Below the pieces are notes generated by a model, which saw only the letters and a program-made list of their open reading frames with translations, was not told the origin of the DNA and searched no databases. From the NCBI GenBank assembly GCA_964604165.1, contig CAZRYF010000003.1, forward strand, positions 1-64,000: a stretch of 64,000 nucleotides of DNA, written 5' to 3'. Made by a program: the position numbers and the translations under genes. Shown in pieces: positions 49,444 through 57,428 of this stretch (position 1 is its first letter; each line of letters starts with the position of its first letter). Source of the DNA: JAYZDK01 sp964604165. Lineage in GTDB: Bacteria > Myxococcota_A > UBA796 > CAJQPC01.

Positions 49444-50102
49444 GTGTTGTCCCAACTCCAGGTCGCATCACCTGGTGGTAGCTCCACATGCACAGATCGA
49501 CCTTCCACGGAGAGGCGGTTCTCTACGGCCCACCGAAGCACCATCGGGTACAAGCGGTGTTCCATTTTGAGGATGCGTTGTTGAAGCGCGTCCCGGCCTT
49601 CTCCCGGCGTCACGGGCACGGCGCCCTGGGCAATGATCGGCCCGGTGTCGGTTCCGGCATCCACGAAATGAACGGTGGCTCCGGCCACTCGCACCCCGTG
49701 GTCGTGTGCCTGGCCCTGGGCATTCAACCCAGGAAAGGCTGGGAGCAGAGAAGGGTGGATGTTCAAGACGCGCCCGGCCCATCGGTCGAGGAATGTAGGC
49801 CCGAGAATGCGCATGAAACCCGCCAAGGCGACCCACTGAACCCCGTGCTCTTCCAGGGCGTTGCCCAGCGCCTGTTCAAATGCCGCCTGCGTTTCGAACT
49901 GCCTGGGAGAAATCCAGACTGCGGGGACCCCCGCGGTGCGAGCGCGATGTAGCGCCTGTGCGTTCTTTCGGTTGGAAATCACCAGGGCAATTCGTGCCGG
50001 ATGGTCTGGAGCCTGTGTGGCGTCTAGGAGCGCCTGTAGATTGGTCCCGGACCCCGAGACGAGAACGCCCACCGCAGCTCCCTGGTCCGGTCCAGGGGTC
50101 AT
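49440..50102 (-). CDS. purN: Phosphoribosylglycinamide formyltransferase
   Basis: PurN transfers a formyl group from 10-formyl-THF to GAR, the third step of purine synthesis. The 220-residue protein has VGVLVSGSGTNLQALLDA, the catalytic Asn and His in VLNIHPSLLPAFPG, and Asp in VDAGTDTGPII. ATG at 50102 overlaps the purM stop (ATGA), and a longer upstream reading has no support. Confidence 0.95.
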   Translation of the reverse strand: MTPGPDQGAAVGVLVSGSGTNLQALLDATQAPDHPARIALVISNRKNAQALHRARTAGVPAVWISPRQFETQAAFEQALGNALEEHGVQWVALAGFMRILGPTFLDRWAGRVLNIHPSLLPAFPGLNAQGQAHDHGVRVAGATVHFVDAGTDTGPIIAQGAVPVTPGEGRDALQQRILKMEHRLYPMVLRWAVENRLSVEGRSVHVELPPGDATWSWDNT

Positions 50103-51085
50103 GAAAGAGCTACCGATTCCATGTCGTCTTTCACCACCACCCCAATGGGCACGCCTCCTCGTACCTTGGAGACGTCTTCCTTGGCCACCACCACCACCAT
50201 GCCAATCCCCATGTTGAACGTGCGATAGAGATCCCGGCTGGAGAGGCCTCCACGGGCAGCAAGCCATGGAAACACCGGTGGCACCTCCCAGGAGCCCAGA
50301 TTGATTTGGGCGCCGAGGCCGGCGGGAAGGATCCGGGGAATGTTCTCCAGGAATCCTCCTCCGGTGATGTGCACAAATCCGCGAGCGACCCCCTTAAGCT
50401 CCAGCATCTCCTTGACGTAGATTCGAGTGGGTTGGAGCAGGATCTCCCCAAGAGGGCGTGGAAGGCCGTGGTTATCGTTCAGGTCCAGGCCGCCAACCAC
50501 CTTCCGGATCAAGGAGTAGCCGTTGGAATGGGGCCCGGATGAAGCCAGGCCTACCAGCACATCGCCGGTGGTGATCTCGCCCCCCGTGAGTAGATGGGCG
50601 CGCTCCACGACCCCCACAGAGAACCCCGCCAGGTCGTACCGCCCTGCCGGGTACATGCCGGGCATTTCGGCAGTTTCTCCACCGATCAGCGCGCAGCCCG
50701 ACTGGCGACAGCCCTCGGCAATTCCTCCGACGACCTCTATCGCGACTTCCGCCCGCAGCTTACCGGTGGCGAAGTAGTCCAGGAAGAACAGCGGCTCCGC
50801 CCCTGCCACGGCCACGTCGTTGACGCACATGGCCACCAGGTCGATACCGATGGTCTTGTGTGCCCCCAGCGCCTCTGCGAGCAAGAGCTTTGTGCCCACG
50901 CCGTCGGTGCCGCTAACCAGCACCGGATCCCGGTAGTGACCCAAGGCAAACAACCCTCCAAAGCCCCCAAGGCCCGCCAAAACCTCCGGGCGCCGGGTGG
51001 ACTCCACCGCCTCTCGAATGCCATCCACCACCGCTTCCCCAGCGGCGATGTCGACTCCGGCATCCCTGTAGGCATCGTTTGGCAT
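50099..51085 (-). CDS. purM: Phosphoribosylformylglycinamidine cyclo-ligase
   Basis: PurM closes the imidazole ring (FGAM to AIR) with ATP. The 328-residue protein has the family landmarks SGTDGVGTKLLLA, DLVAMCVNDVAVAGAEPLFF, GGETAEMPGMY and the C-terminal FNMGIGMVVVV. It begins the purM-purN-DUF523-aldo/keto reductase operon and pairs with purN as in many bacteria. Confidence 0.96.
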   Translation of the reverse strand: MPNDAYRDAGVDIAAGEAVVDGIREAVESTRRPEVLAGLGGFGGLFALGHYRDPVLVSGTDGVGTKLLLAEALGAHKTIGIDLVAMCVNDVAVAGAEPLFFLDYFATGKLRAEVAIEVVGGIAEGCRQSGCALIGGETAEMPGMYPAGRYDLAGFSVGVVERAHLLTGGEITTGDVLVGLASSGPHSNGYSLIRKVVGGLDLNDNHGLPRPLGEILLQPTRIYVKEMLELKGVARGFVHITGGGFLENIPRILPAGLGAQINLGSWEVPPVFPWLAARGGLSSRDLYRTFNMGIGMVVVVAKEDVSKVRGGVPIGVVVKDDMESVALS

Positions 51086-51109
51086 GCCGGCTTCTATTCG
51101 ATTTGCAGG

Positions 51110-51631
51110 CTATCTGCCGGTGCCATCTCCATCGGAACCATCAGTTTTTGGTGTGGATCCAGCCGCGAACACCAGGTTGGATTTGAGTCCTGCGCGATCC
51201 GTGACCCGGGCGGCGAATTCATAGTGGGTGTTGTAGGCCAGTTGGGTGCCCACCTGGAGGTTCAGGCCCAGGTCGATGGACTCGGTTGCGCACTCATCGG
51301 ACTCCAGGGTGAAGTAGCGATCATTGCCAGCCACCCCGGTGTCCACGGTGCCGTCTTCCTCCAGGTCCCACCAGAACTCCATGAAAGCGAGATCAAGGTC
51401 ACCATCTTCGTCCTCGGCAAGAAGTCGCAAGAGGATGGTCGGCCACTCCACCGCTTCGAATTCCACCGGGCCACCGTTGCCAAGAATCAACTCCAGGGCC
51501 ACCGGCTCCGAACCTCCGCAATTCGCGCCTCCCGTGTCGGAGCCGGGCAGGGCGGGACCGTCCTTGTCTTCCTCTCCTCCGCCCGTGCAGGCGACCGCGA
51601 GAGAAAGTGTCAGCGCGAACCATCGGAACAT
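51110..51631 (-). CDS. Small hypothetical lipoprotein
   Basis: The 173-residue product has a signal peptide with lipobox AVAC (Cys15) and an acidic, beta-rich domain with DEDGDLDLAFMEFWWDLEEDG, reminiscent of single cadherin- or PKD-like units. Two Cys, at about residues 38 and 115, could pair. No family is recognised. It lies 24 bases upstream of purM on the same strand and may share its transcript. Confidence 0.65.
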   Translation of the reverse strand: MFRWFALTLSLAVACTGGGEEDKDGPALPGSDTGGANCGGSEPVALELILGNGGPVEFEAVEWPTILLRLLAEDEDGDLDLAFMEFWWDLEEDGTVDTGVAGNDRYFTLESDECATESIDLGLNLQVGTQLAYNTHYEFAARVTDRAGLKSNLVFAAGSTPKTDGSDGDGTGR

Positions 51632-51702
51632 GTTGCCTCCCAGGCCAAGCTATCACGCAGACGGGGGGCTGCGGAGGAGGTATAGAGGCCCAAGGAAGAC
51701 CG

Positions 51703-52488
51703 ATGGCAAGACGCAAATGGAGCGCAGACGGTGTGTACCACGCAGTGCGTGATCAGCTGGGAAGCCTGCGCCGGGTGTATGGTCGCGGAAATGCGATCGT
51801 GCGGCGAGGGGACCTGGGACAACACTCTGAGACCGTGTTGCTCTTGCATGGCTTCATGCAGACCAGAAACGTGTGGGAGGTGATGGAAGATCGCCTGCGA
51901 TACGACGGTTTTGGTGTGTTCTCCCTGGACCTGGGGGGGTTGTTTCGAAGGTTCAACAACCGGCCCATCTCGGTTCTGTCAGAGACCATCGCCGAAAAGC
52001 TGGAGGGCATCTGTGAGAAGCACGAGCTGGAGAGGTTTCACATCGTGGGCCACTCCAAGGGGGGGCTGGTGGCCCGCCACTACATTCAGCACCATGGGGG
52101 AGATAGGCGGGCCAAGAGCCTGGTGACCCTGGGTACACCACACCGGGGTACGCCAACGGCCGCGCTTGGGGTCTGGCTGATGGCGGGAGGCCTCCTCTCC
52201 AAGAGCCCGATGGAAATGCTCCCCCGGAGCTCCATGGTGCGGCGCCTTGGCCGGGACACCTTTCCCGCCCATGTGCCGTTGACCTCAATCTACTCAAAGC
52301 ACGACATGGTCTGTCCCTACTGGTGTTCGAAGCTTGTGCCGCGAAAGGGGGAGGAGAGCCTGGTCAATGTGCAGGTTCGAAAGGTGGGGCACACGGCCTT
52401 GTGCTACGACCCGGGGGTGTACCGAATCGTGCGAGATGAGCTGCATGCAGCAGGTGCTCTCTGGCAGGAGCGATCCGAGGGCTGCTGA
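51703..52488 (+). CDS. Alpha/beta hydrolase, lipase (EstA/PGAP1-like) family
   Basis: The 261-residue protein has the lipase pattern: the oxyanion segment VLLLHGFMQTRNVWEVM, a strand FGVFSLDLGG, the nucleophile elbow VGHSKGGLVARHYI, TLGTPHRGTPTA (typical of triacylglycerol lipases), an acid near YSKHDMVCPYW and His in VGHTALCYDP. There is no signal peptide. ATG at 51703 follows AAGGAAG. It probably cleaves an ester lipid. Its end is 6 bases from the convergent kinase gene. Confidence 0.85.
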   Translation: MARRKWSADGVYHAVRDQLGSLRRVYGRGNAIVRRGDLGQHSETVLLLHGFMQTRNVWEVMEDRLRYDGFGVFSLDLGGLFRRFNNRPISVLSETIAEKLEGICEKHELERFHIVGHSKGGLVARHYIQHHGGDRRAKSLVTLGTPHRGTPTAALGVWLMAGGLLSKSPMEMLPRSSMVRRLGRDTFPAHVPLTSIYSKHDMVCPYWCSKLVPRKGEESLVNVQVRKVGHTALCYDPGVYRIVRDELHAAGALWQERSEGC

Positions 52489-52494
52489 CTTGCT

Positions 52495-54135
52495 CTACTC
52501 GACGTCTTTGCAGCAGCGGAAGGAGAGGCTGCTGTCTGAGGCCCCGTAGTTGCCTCGCTGATCGTTGCTGAAGGCGCAGCGGTAGCCGACCTCGGGATTC
52601 GACTTGGATCCGCCCTTCACGACGTACCGGTTCTTGCTGGAGGCCCGCGGGGTGGAGGTCCACTCGGTAAGGCCACCGCTCATGTCGAAGACAAAGTAGG
52701 CAGAGCGGCAGTCAGCCATTCCGCCTAGCTTGTAGTCCTTGCCCGCGGTGCAGATCGAGGGATCCCACGTGTCTCCGAAGGAGTAGATGGTGTTCTTGGG
52801 GCCCTTGCAGGCCTTCTCCCACTCGTCTGAGGAGCAAAGGCGCTTGCCAAAGGACTCGCAGGTCTCCTTTGCGCGGGCCCAGGCGACCTTGCCCACGGGC
52901 ACCTTGTCCTGGATGTTGGGGAATTCGTAGCGGTCAATGAAGAAATCATCCACGAAGACCTTTTTCGAGAGGCTCTCAGCCGAAGAAGCCGAGGCAGCGT
53001 CTTCGCTGTGCATCCGGCCCTGCAGGTACTCGCCACCTGGCACGAAGACCATGTCCGGTTCCTGGCTGTTGATCCGGTTGTATTCCTCGTCCGATGGAAT
53101 CTGGTTCGACTTGAGAACCTCTGCTCGGGCACTGGAGGTCATGGTCTCCAGTCGATGGGTTTCAGACTCGGCGATGGCTTCCTTGTTCTTCAGGGCCAGT
53201 CCGCTGGCGACTCCCACCAACACAACGGCCAGGGCGATGCTGCTCGCAATGACCTTGAAGGAGGTAGGTCTCGACGCGTGAAGGATGTCTTCCTGGAAGG
53301 TTCGCTGCACATCCCGCACCATGTCGGTGCATGCGGGGTACCGATCCTGGGTGTCCGGCGCGATGGCCATTTCCACGATCTGGTCCACGTGTTCTGGCAG
53401 GTCGTCCCGCAGCTTGGAGGGAAAAACCAGGGGGCTGGACGGGTGCTTGCCCACCAGCATTTCGTAGAACATGACTCCCACCGAGTACACGTCGGTCTGG
53501 GAGGTGCCGCCACCCGCCATGGTGCCCAGCTCAGGTGCCTGGTAGATAAACGAGGGGCGCTCGTCGAACTCTTCCTTTGTTTTGAGCGAACCCACGGTGG
53601 TCGCGAGGCCGACGTCGGTGACCTTGATGTTCTGAACCACCTTGGAGCCGCCGGGGCCGGAGTGCTCCGTGGCCACCAGGATGTTCTCTGGCTTCAGATC
53701 AAAGTGGTGGATGCCGCTCTCGTGGGCAGCCTGAAGTGACTCCAGCGCCTTGATCGTGATCTGGCAGGCCTCCTGCAAGCTCATGTTCTTGTGGTCGGAG
53801 CTGTGTTCCTCCAGAATCTTTCGAAGGTCCTTGGACTTGAAAAACTCCTGGGTGAAATACCACTCGCCGTTGTGCTCGGCGATTTCTCCATAGCGTACGA
53901 GCCCGGGGTGCCGGACCGCCTTTGCGCGGCGGAAAGCCTCTTCGAAAACGGCGCGGTTGCCGTCGTTTTCATTGAGTTCAGGCCAAAGGAACTTGATGAC
54001 GAGGTTTTTTCCCGAAGCGATGTGGCGCGCCTTGTAGGTTGCACCAAAGAGACCGTCCCCCAGGTGGGCTTCAATCTCGTACTTGCGGGAGATCACATCT
54101 CCGCGGGAATAGCTGGCTGTTCCGGGCTCTTGCAC
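52495..54135 (-). CDS. Membrane Ser/Thr kinase fused to a formylglycine-generating-enzyme-like domain
   Basis: Residues 18-285 of this 546-residue protein are a Hanks-type kinase: glycine loop LGDGLFGATY, Lys48 in VIK, catalytic Asp146 in HFDLKPEN, metal-binding Asp174 in DVG and APE at 200-202. HRD is replaced by HFD and DFG by DVG, but the key Asp residues remain, so activity is plausible. One helix (293-313) crosses the membrane and a C-terminal FGE/sulfatase-modifying domain (360-546, MVFVPGGEYLQG, FGKRLCSSDEWEKAC) faces the periplasm. Such fusions are common in myxobacteria, where the outer domain usually acts as a sensor. GTG start at 54135 follows GGAG. Confidence 0.88.
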   Translation of the reverse strand: MQEPGTASYSRGDVISRKYEIEAHLGDGLFGATYKARHIASGKNLVIKFLWPELNENDGNRAVFEEAFRRAKAVRHPGLVRYGEIAEHNGEWYFTQEFFKSKDLRKILEEHSSDHKNMSLQEACQITIKALESLQAAHESGIHHFDLKPENILVATEHSGPGGSKVVQNIKVTDVGLATTVGSLKTKEEFDERPSFIYQAPELGTMAGGGTSQTDVYSVGVMFYEMLVGKHPSSPLVFPSKLRDDLPEHVDQIVEMAIAPDTQDRYPACTDMVRDVQRTFQEDILHASRPTSFKVIASSIALAVVLVGVASGLALKNKEAIAESETHRLETMTSSARAEVLKSNQIPSDEEYNRINSQEPDMVFVPGGEYLQGRMHSEDAASASSAESLSKKVFVDDFFIDRYEFPNIQDKVPVGKVAWARAKETCESFGKRLCSSDEWEKACKGPKNTIYSFGDTWDPSICTAGKDYKLGGMADCRSAYFVFDMSGGLTEWTSTPRASSKNRYVVKGGSKSNPEVGYRCAFSNDQRGNYGASDSSLSFRCCKDVE

Positions 54136-54263
54136 GTTCTACTCCACCTGCACCAATGCCGGCTCTCGCCGAGCGGTTGATTCGAATCCCGGAGACGGTA
54201 TCACAACCCCTCATTTGGAGCCAACGGGGGGCGACGAGTTTGTTTGCCTCTTACATTTGGAGA

Positions 54264-54965
54264 ATGGCAACACTCTACTTTCGACAGCTTCTCTCCGGCC
54301 GCGATTTCGGCCGCGATCACCCTGTGGCCGGCCAGATGGCCAACTTTGTCTACCTGGTGGGAGACCGGGACACCGGCGAGTGCCTGGTGGTGGACCCGGC
54401 CTGGGCCGTGCGGGACATCGTGAACGTGGTGGAAGAAGATGGCATGCGCCTGACCGGTGCACTGGTGACCCACTACCACCCGGACCACATCGGGGGGAGC
54501 ATGTATGGGTTGGAGGTGGAGGGGCTGGCCAACCTGATGGCGCTTTCTCCTTGTACCGTTCACACCCATCGCCTGGAAGCCAAGGGGGTCTTGAAGATGA
54601 CCGGACTGGAGAAGAGCGATCTCACGGAGCATGATTCAGGAGATGTGGTGAAGGCGGGGGGCATCGAGATTGAGCTGCTGCATACGCCGGGGCATACGCC
54701 GGGAAGTCTTTGTTTTCGATTGAAGGACTCGGTGCTTGCTGGGGACACGCTCTTTCTCCAGGGATGCGGGCGCGTGGACTTGCCCGGGGGCGACCCGGAC
54801 GAGATGTACCGCACCCTGACCCAGCGCCTGGACAAGCTGCCCGGGGAGATGGTGCTCTACCCCGGGCACGCCTATGGGGGGGAGAGTGCGCCGTTGGAGG
54901 AGGTGCGGCGGACGAATCCGTACTTGCAGGTAAAGGATCTGCAGACCTGGCGGCAGAACTTCTGA
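54264..54965 (+). CDS. Metallo-beta-lactamase-fold hydrolase (glyoxalase II / persulfide dioxygenase-like)
   Basis: The 233-residue protein has the metal-binding motif H70-x-H72-x-D74-H75 (HYHPDH), then LLHTPGHTPGSLCF, LAGDTLFLQGCGRVDLPGGD and VLYPGHAYGG, which supply the remaining ligands. The GCGRVDLPGGD segment occurs in glyoxalase II-like and persulfide dioxygenase (ETHE1-like) enzymes. I cannot choose between them. ATG at 54264 follows GGAG. The stop codon lies in a 17-bp tandem duplication. Confidence 0.87.
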   Translation: MATLYFRQLLSGRDFGRDHPVAGQMANFVYLVGDRDTGECLVVDPAWAVRDIVNVVEEDGMRLTGALVTHYHPDHIGGSMYGLEVEGLANLMALSPCTVHTHRLEAKGVLKMTGLEKSDLTEHDSGDVVKAGGIEIELLHTPGHTPGSLCFRLKDSVLAGDTLFLQGCGRVDLPGGDPDEMYRTLTQRLDKLPGEMVLYPGHAYGGESAPLEEVRRTNPYLQVKDLQTWRQNF

Positions 54966-54983
54966 AGCGGCAGAACTTCTGAA
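54950..54983 (+). repeat. Perfect 17-bp tandem duplication spanning a stop codon
   Basis: GCGGCAGAACTTCTGAA occurs at 54950-54966 and again at 54967-54983. The first copy encodes the last residues and TGA stop of the hydrolase gene; the second is non-coding, so it looks like a recent slippage event. Confidence 0.9.
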
Positions 54984-54995
54984 CGGGGCGGAGGG

Positions 54996-57428
54996 CTACT
55001 GCACGTTTCCAGCGAGGTCTTCCAACACGGCTTGCACGCCGACGGTTCCCGTGGCCACCCACGCGGACCAGAGGCCGTAGCCATCCTCATCGAACAGGGT
55101 GGATGTCGCGTTGCCATCGAGGGTGACGGTCACCTGGGGTACGGCCCCAAGTGACTCATTCGGCGCCAGGATGATCTCCGTGGCTTCTGGCAAGAGCGCG
55201 TGGGGGGACTGCAGGAGGTCATAGGTAGGGGGCGAGGTGTCTGCCGCTTGCACGGCATCCATGATGCGCAGCTTTCCGTAGCCCCAGGTCTCGTCCGGCA
55301 GGGCGCTGGAGGTTTCCGAGTCGGTCCCGGCCCCGCTTCGAATGGCCGTCGTGATGTCGTCGGGGCTCGTGCCTGGATGGGCCTGCAGCAACAGCCCGGC
55401 AGCTGCTGCCACGTGGGGTCCCGCGGCGGAGGTGCCGCCAAAGGGCGTAAAGACTCCCTCTCCATAGGGCAGGTTGTTGTCGTCTTCCTCGGTGGAGCTG
55501 GCCGAAGAGAGCACGTCGAAGTTCCCGGGTGCGGCGATGTCGACCAGGGAGGCACCATCGATGCGGGGGCCCTGACCGCTGGAGCTCGCCAGGCCGAAGC
55601 TTCCAGCGGAGAAGTCTCCGTTCACCGCATCCGTCCGGGTGGAATAGGCGGCCACAGTGACACAGTCCTCCACTACGGAAGGGGTGGTCGCAGAAGAGGC
55701 GGCGTCTCCCACGTAGTAGGTCTGATCTGCGGGGGTACCTACGAATTGCACGCCGCCGCTCCAGGAGGTGATGTCGTCCTTGACCCAGAGGTGGAGATCG
55801 ATGCTCTGGTTGTCTGAGTTCCGGAACCAGAATTGCCACCAGCCCGTGGGAGGGGTGCTGTAGACGCTGTTCTCCCACCTGGTCATGTAGCTGGACCACA
55901 TCTGGGTTCCGGCGGGCGAGGCGTCTGAGGTGCCGCAGACATAGACCCCCACGCCGTTGTCCTCGCACTGGGAGGTGCTTGGAAAGGTCGGGTAGACCCA
56001 GTCGCTGGTTCCTGACTCCCGCATGGCCAGCTCCAGGTTGGCGAGGCTGTCGAGGCTCAGGACGGTGAACCACCAGGTCTCGCTCCCATAGGTCTCCAGG
56101 TAGTCGGAGGCGTAGAAGTAGTAGGGGCCCTCCCAGCTTCCGCTGGCAGGCACCTGAACGGACCCGTGCTTGTAGTTCTTTCCGATGTTTCCGGCGGGAC
56201 AGATCTGGGGGGTGCCAGCCGCGTGGGCTGCTTCAATGGCGAGCTCCGTGTTCGAGGTGCCATCGAGAAACCGCCCAGTCCAGCCGCCCACCTCGTGCAG
56301 CATCACGTCTGCACCATTGGCCTCCCCCCAGGCCACCGCGTCCACGTGCGACGTGCCCTGCCCATAGATGTCCGCCAGGATCAGAGACGCGCCGGGCGCG
56401 ACACCCCGGTACTTTCGATACTGGTCATACTCTCCCAGGAGAATCCCGGAGACGGCGGTGCCGTGGCCGTTGTCATCGGTCTCGGTGTCGATGATGTCCC
56501 CCGAAAAGTGCTCCTCCCCGTCATCGCCGTCCAGGGTGGCGATGATCTTGCTGGAGTCGAGCTTCAAGAGGCGCTCACCCAGCCCCAGGTCTCCATCTCC
56601 GTCGGCGTCTTCCACGATGAAGAGGGGCTCTCCAAAGGCAGGGTCCGCGTCGGTGAACCCCATTCCCGCGCCCGACCCACGCTGGCTGTCCCCGTCCTCA
56701 TCCAGGTAGAGCCAGTCCACATCTGCATCCAGGACGGCCTGGGTGCCGACCCATGGGACCTCGTCGTAGTCCAGGACCCGGGCATCGAGGAGCTGGAGGA
56801 GCTCGGCGCTTGTGTGGGCGCCATCGCCATCCAAATCCACCGCATCAATCCCCGGCGAAAAGAGCCCGTCGCTGTCCACGTCGATCCAGTCAAAGCTTCC
56901 GCCATCGGGCCGGAAAAAGACCGGGTGGGTCACGTCCACCCCGGTGTCCAGGTCCATCAGCACCACCCCGGTGCCGTCAAGAAAGGCGCTGTCCGCCCCC
57001 AGGGACAGGTGTGTCTCGTCCGCCTGGATCTCCGGTCCGCTGACATCCAGGGGGGGATGTTGGTTCAAGGGCACCGCGGCCTCCATGCGGACCACCCGGC
57101 GGTCGGCCAACAGGGCGTCGAGGGCGCTCCAGGAGACCTGGGCGGTGTAGATGTTGGCGATGGAGTGGAGCGTGCCTCCGTGCCGGACAAATGCGACCCC
57201 TCGTCTCTCCAACGTCTTGATCTCCAGTGGGGAGAGGGGGGACTCAAACCGGAGGGTCAGGACCATCCCCGCGGGATTCAGGGCCCGGTCCACCAAGGGG
57301 GGAGGGGCCACGGAGATGTGTCCCTCCCGGTAGTCGAGCACCACCCGGCTCTCCACGTCCAGCTTGTGGGCGAAGCCACCGGTTGCAAGGGCGGCGGATG
57401 CCAGCATGGGGAGAAGTACCGGGCTCAC
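54996..57428 (-). CDS. Secreted subtilisin-like serine protease (S8)
   Basis: The 810-residue protein has a signal peptide, a propeptide-like region, and an S8 domain with Asp161 (MDLDTGVDVTHP), His322 (DNGHGTAVSG), oxyanion Asn414 (CPAGN) and Ser667 (FGGTSAAGPHVA). About 120 residues rich in Asp (DVDSDGLFSPGIDAVDLDGDG) separate Asp and His and may bind calcium. A beta-rich insertion of about 160 residues sits between 425 and 585. A short C-terminal Ig-like domain ends the protein. GTG start overlaps the upstream lipoprotein stop (GTGA), with AGGAG ahead, so the two are coproduced. Confidence 0.9.
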   Translation of the reverse strand: MSPVLLPMLASAALATGGFAHKLDVESRVVLDYREGHISVAPPPLVDRALNPAGMVLTLRFESPLSPLEIKTLERRGVAFVRHGGTLHSIANIYTAQVSWSALDALLADRRVVRMEAAVPLNQHPPLDVSGPEIQADETHLSLGADSAFLDGTGVVLMDLDTGVDVTHPVFFRPDGGSFDWIDVDSDGLFSPGIDAVDLDGDGAHTSAELLQLLDARVLDYDEVPWVGTQAVLDADVDWLYLDEDGDSQRGSGAGMGFTDADPAFGEPLFIVEDADGDGDLGLGERLLKLDSSKIIATLDGDDGEEHFSGDIIDTETDDNGHGTAVSGILLGEYDQYRKYRGVAPGASLILADIYGQGTSHVDAVAWGEANGADVMLHEVGGWTGRFLDGTSNTELAIEAAHAAGTPQICPAGNIGKNYKHGSVQVPASGSWEGPYYFYASDYLETYGSETWWFTVLSLDSLANLELAMRESGTSDWVYPTFPSTSQCEDNGVGVYVCGTSDASPAGTQMWSSYMTRWENSVYSTPPTGWWQFWFRNSDNQSIDLHLWVKDDITSWSGGVQFVGTPADQTYYVGDAASSATTPSVVEDCVTVAAYSTRTDAVNGDFSAGSFGLASSSGQGPRIDGASLVDIAAPGNFDVLSSASSTEEDDNNLPYGEGVFTPFGGTSAAGPHVAAAAGLLLQAHPGTSPDDITTAIRSGAGTDSETSSALPDETWGYGKLRIMDAVQAADTSPPTYDLLQSPHALLPEATEIILAPNESLGAVPQVTVTLDGNATSTLFDEDGYGLWSAWVATGTVGVQAVLEDLAGNVQ

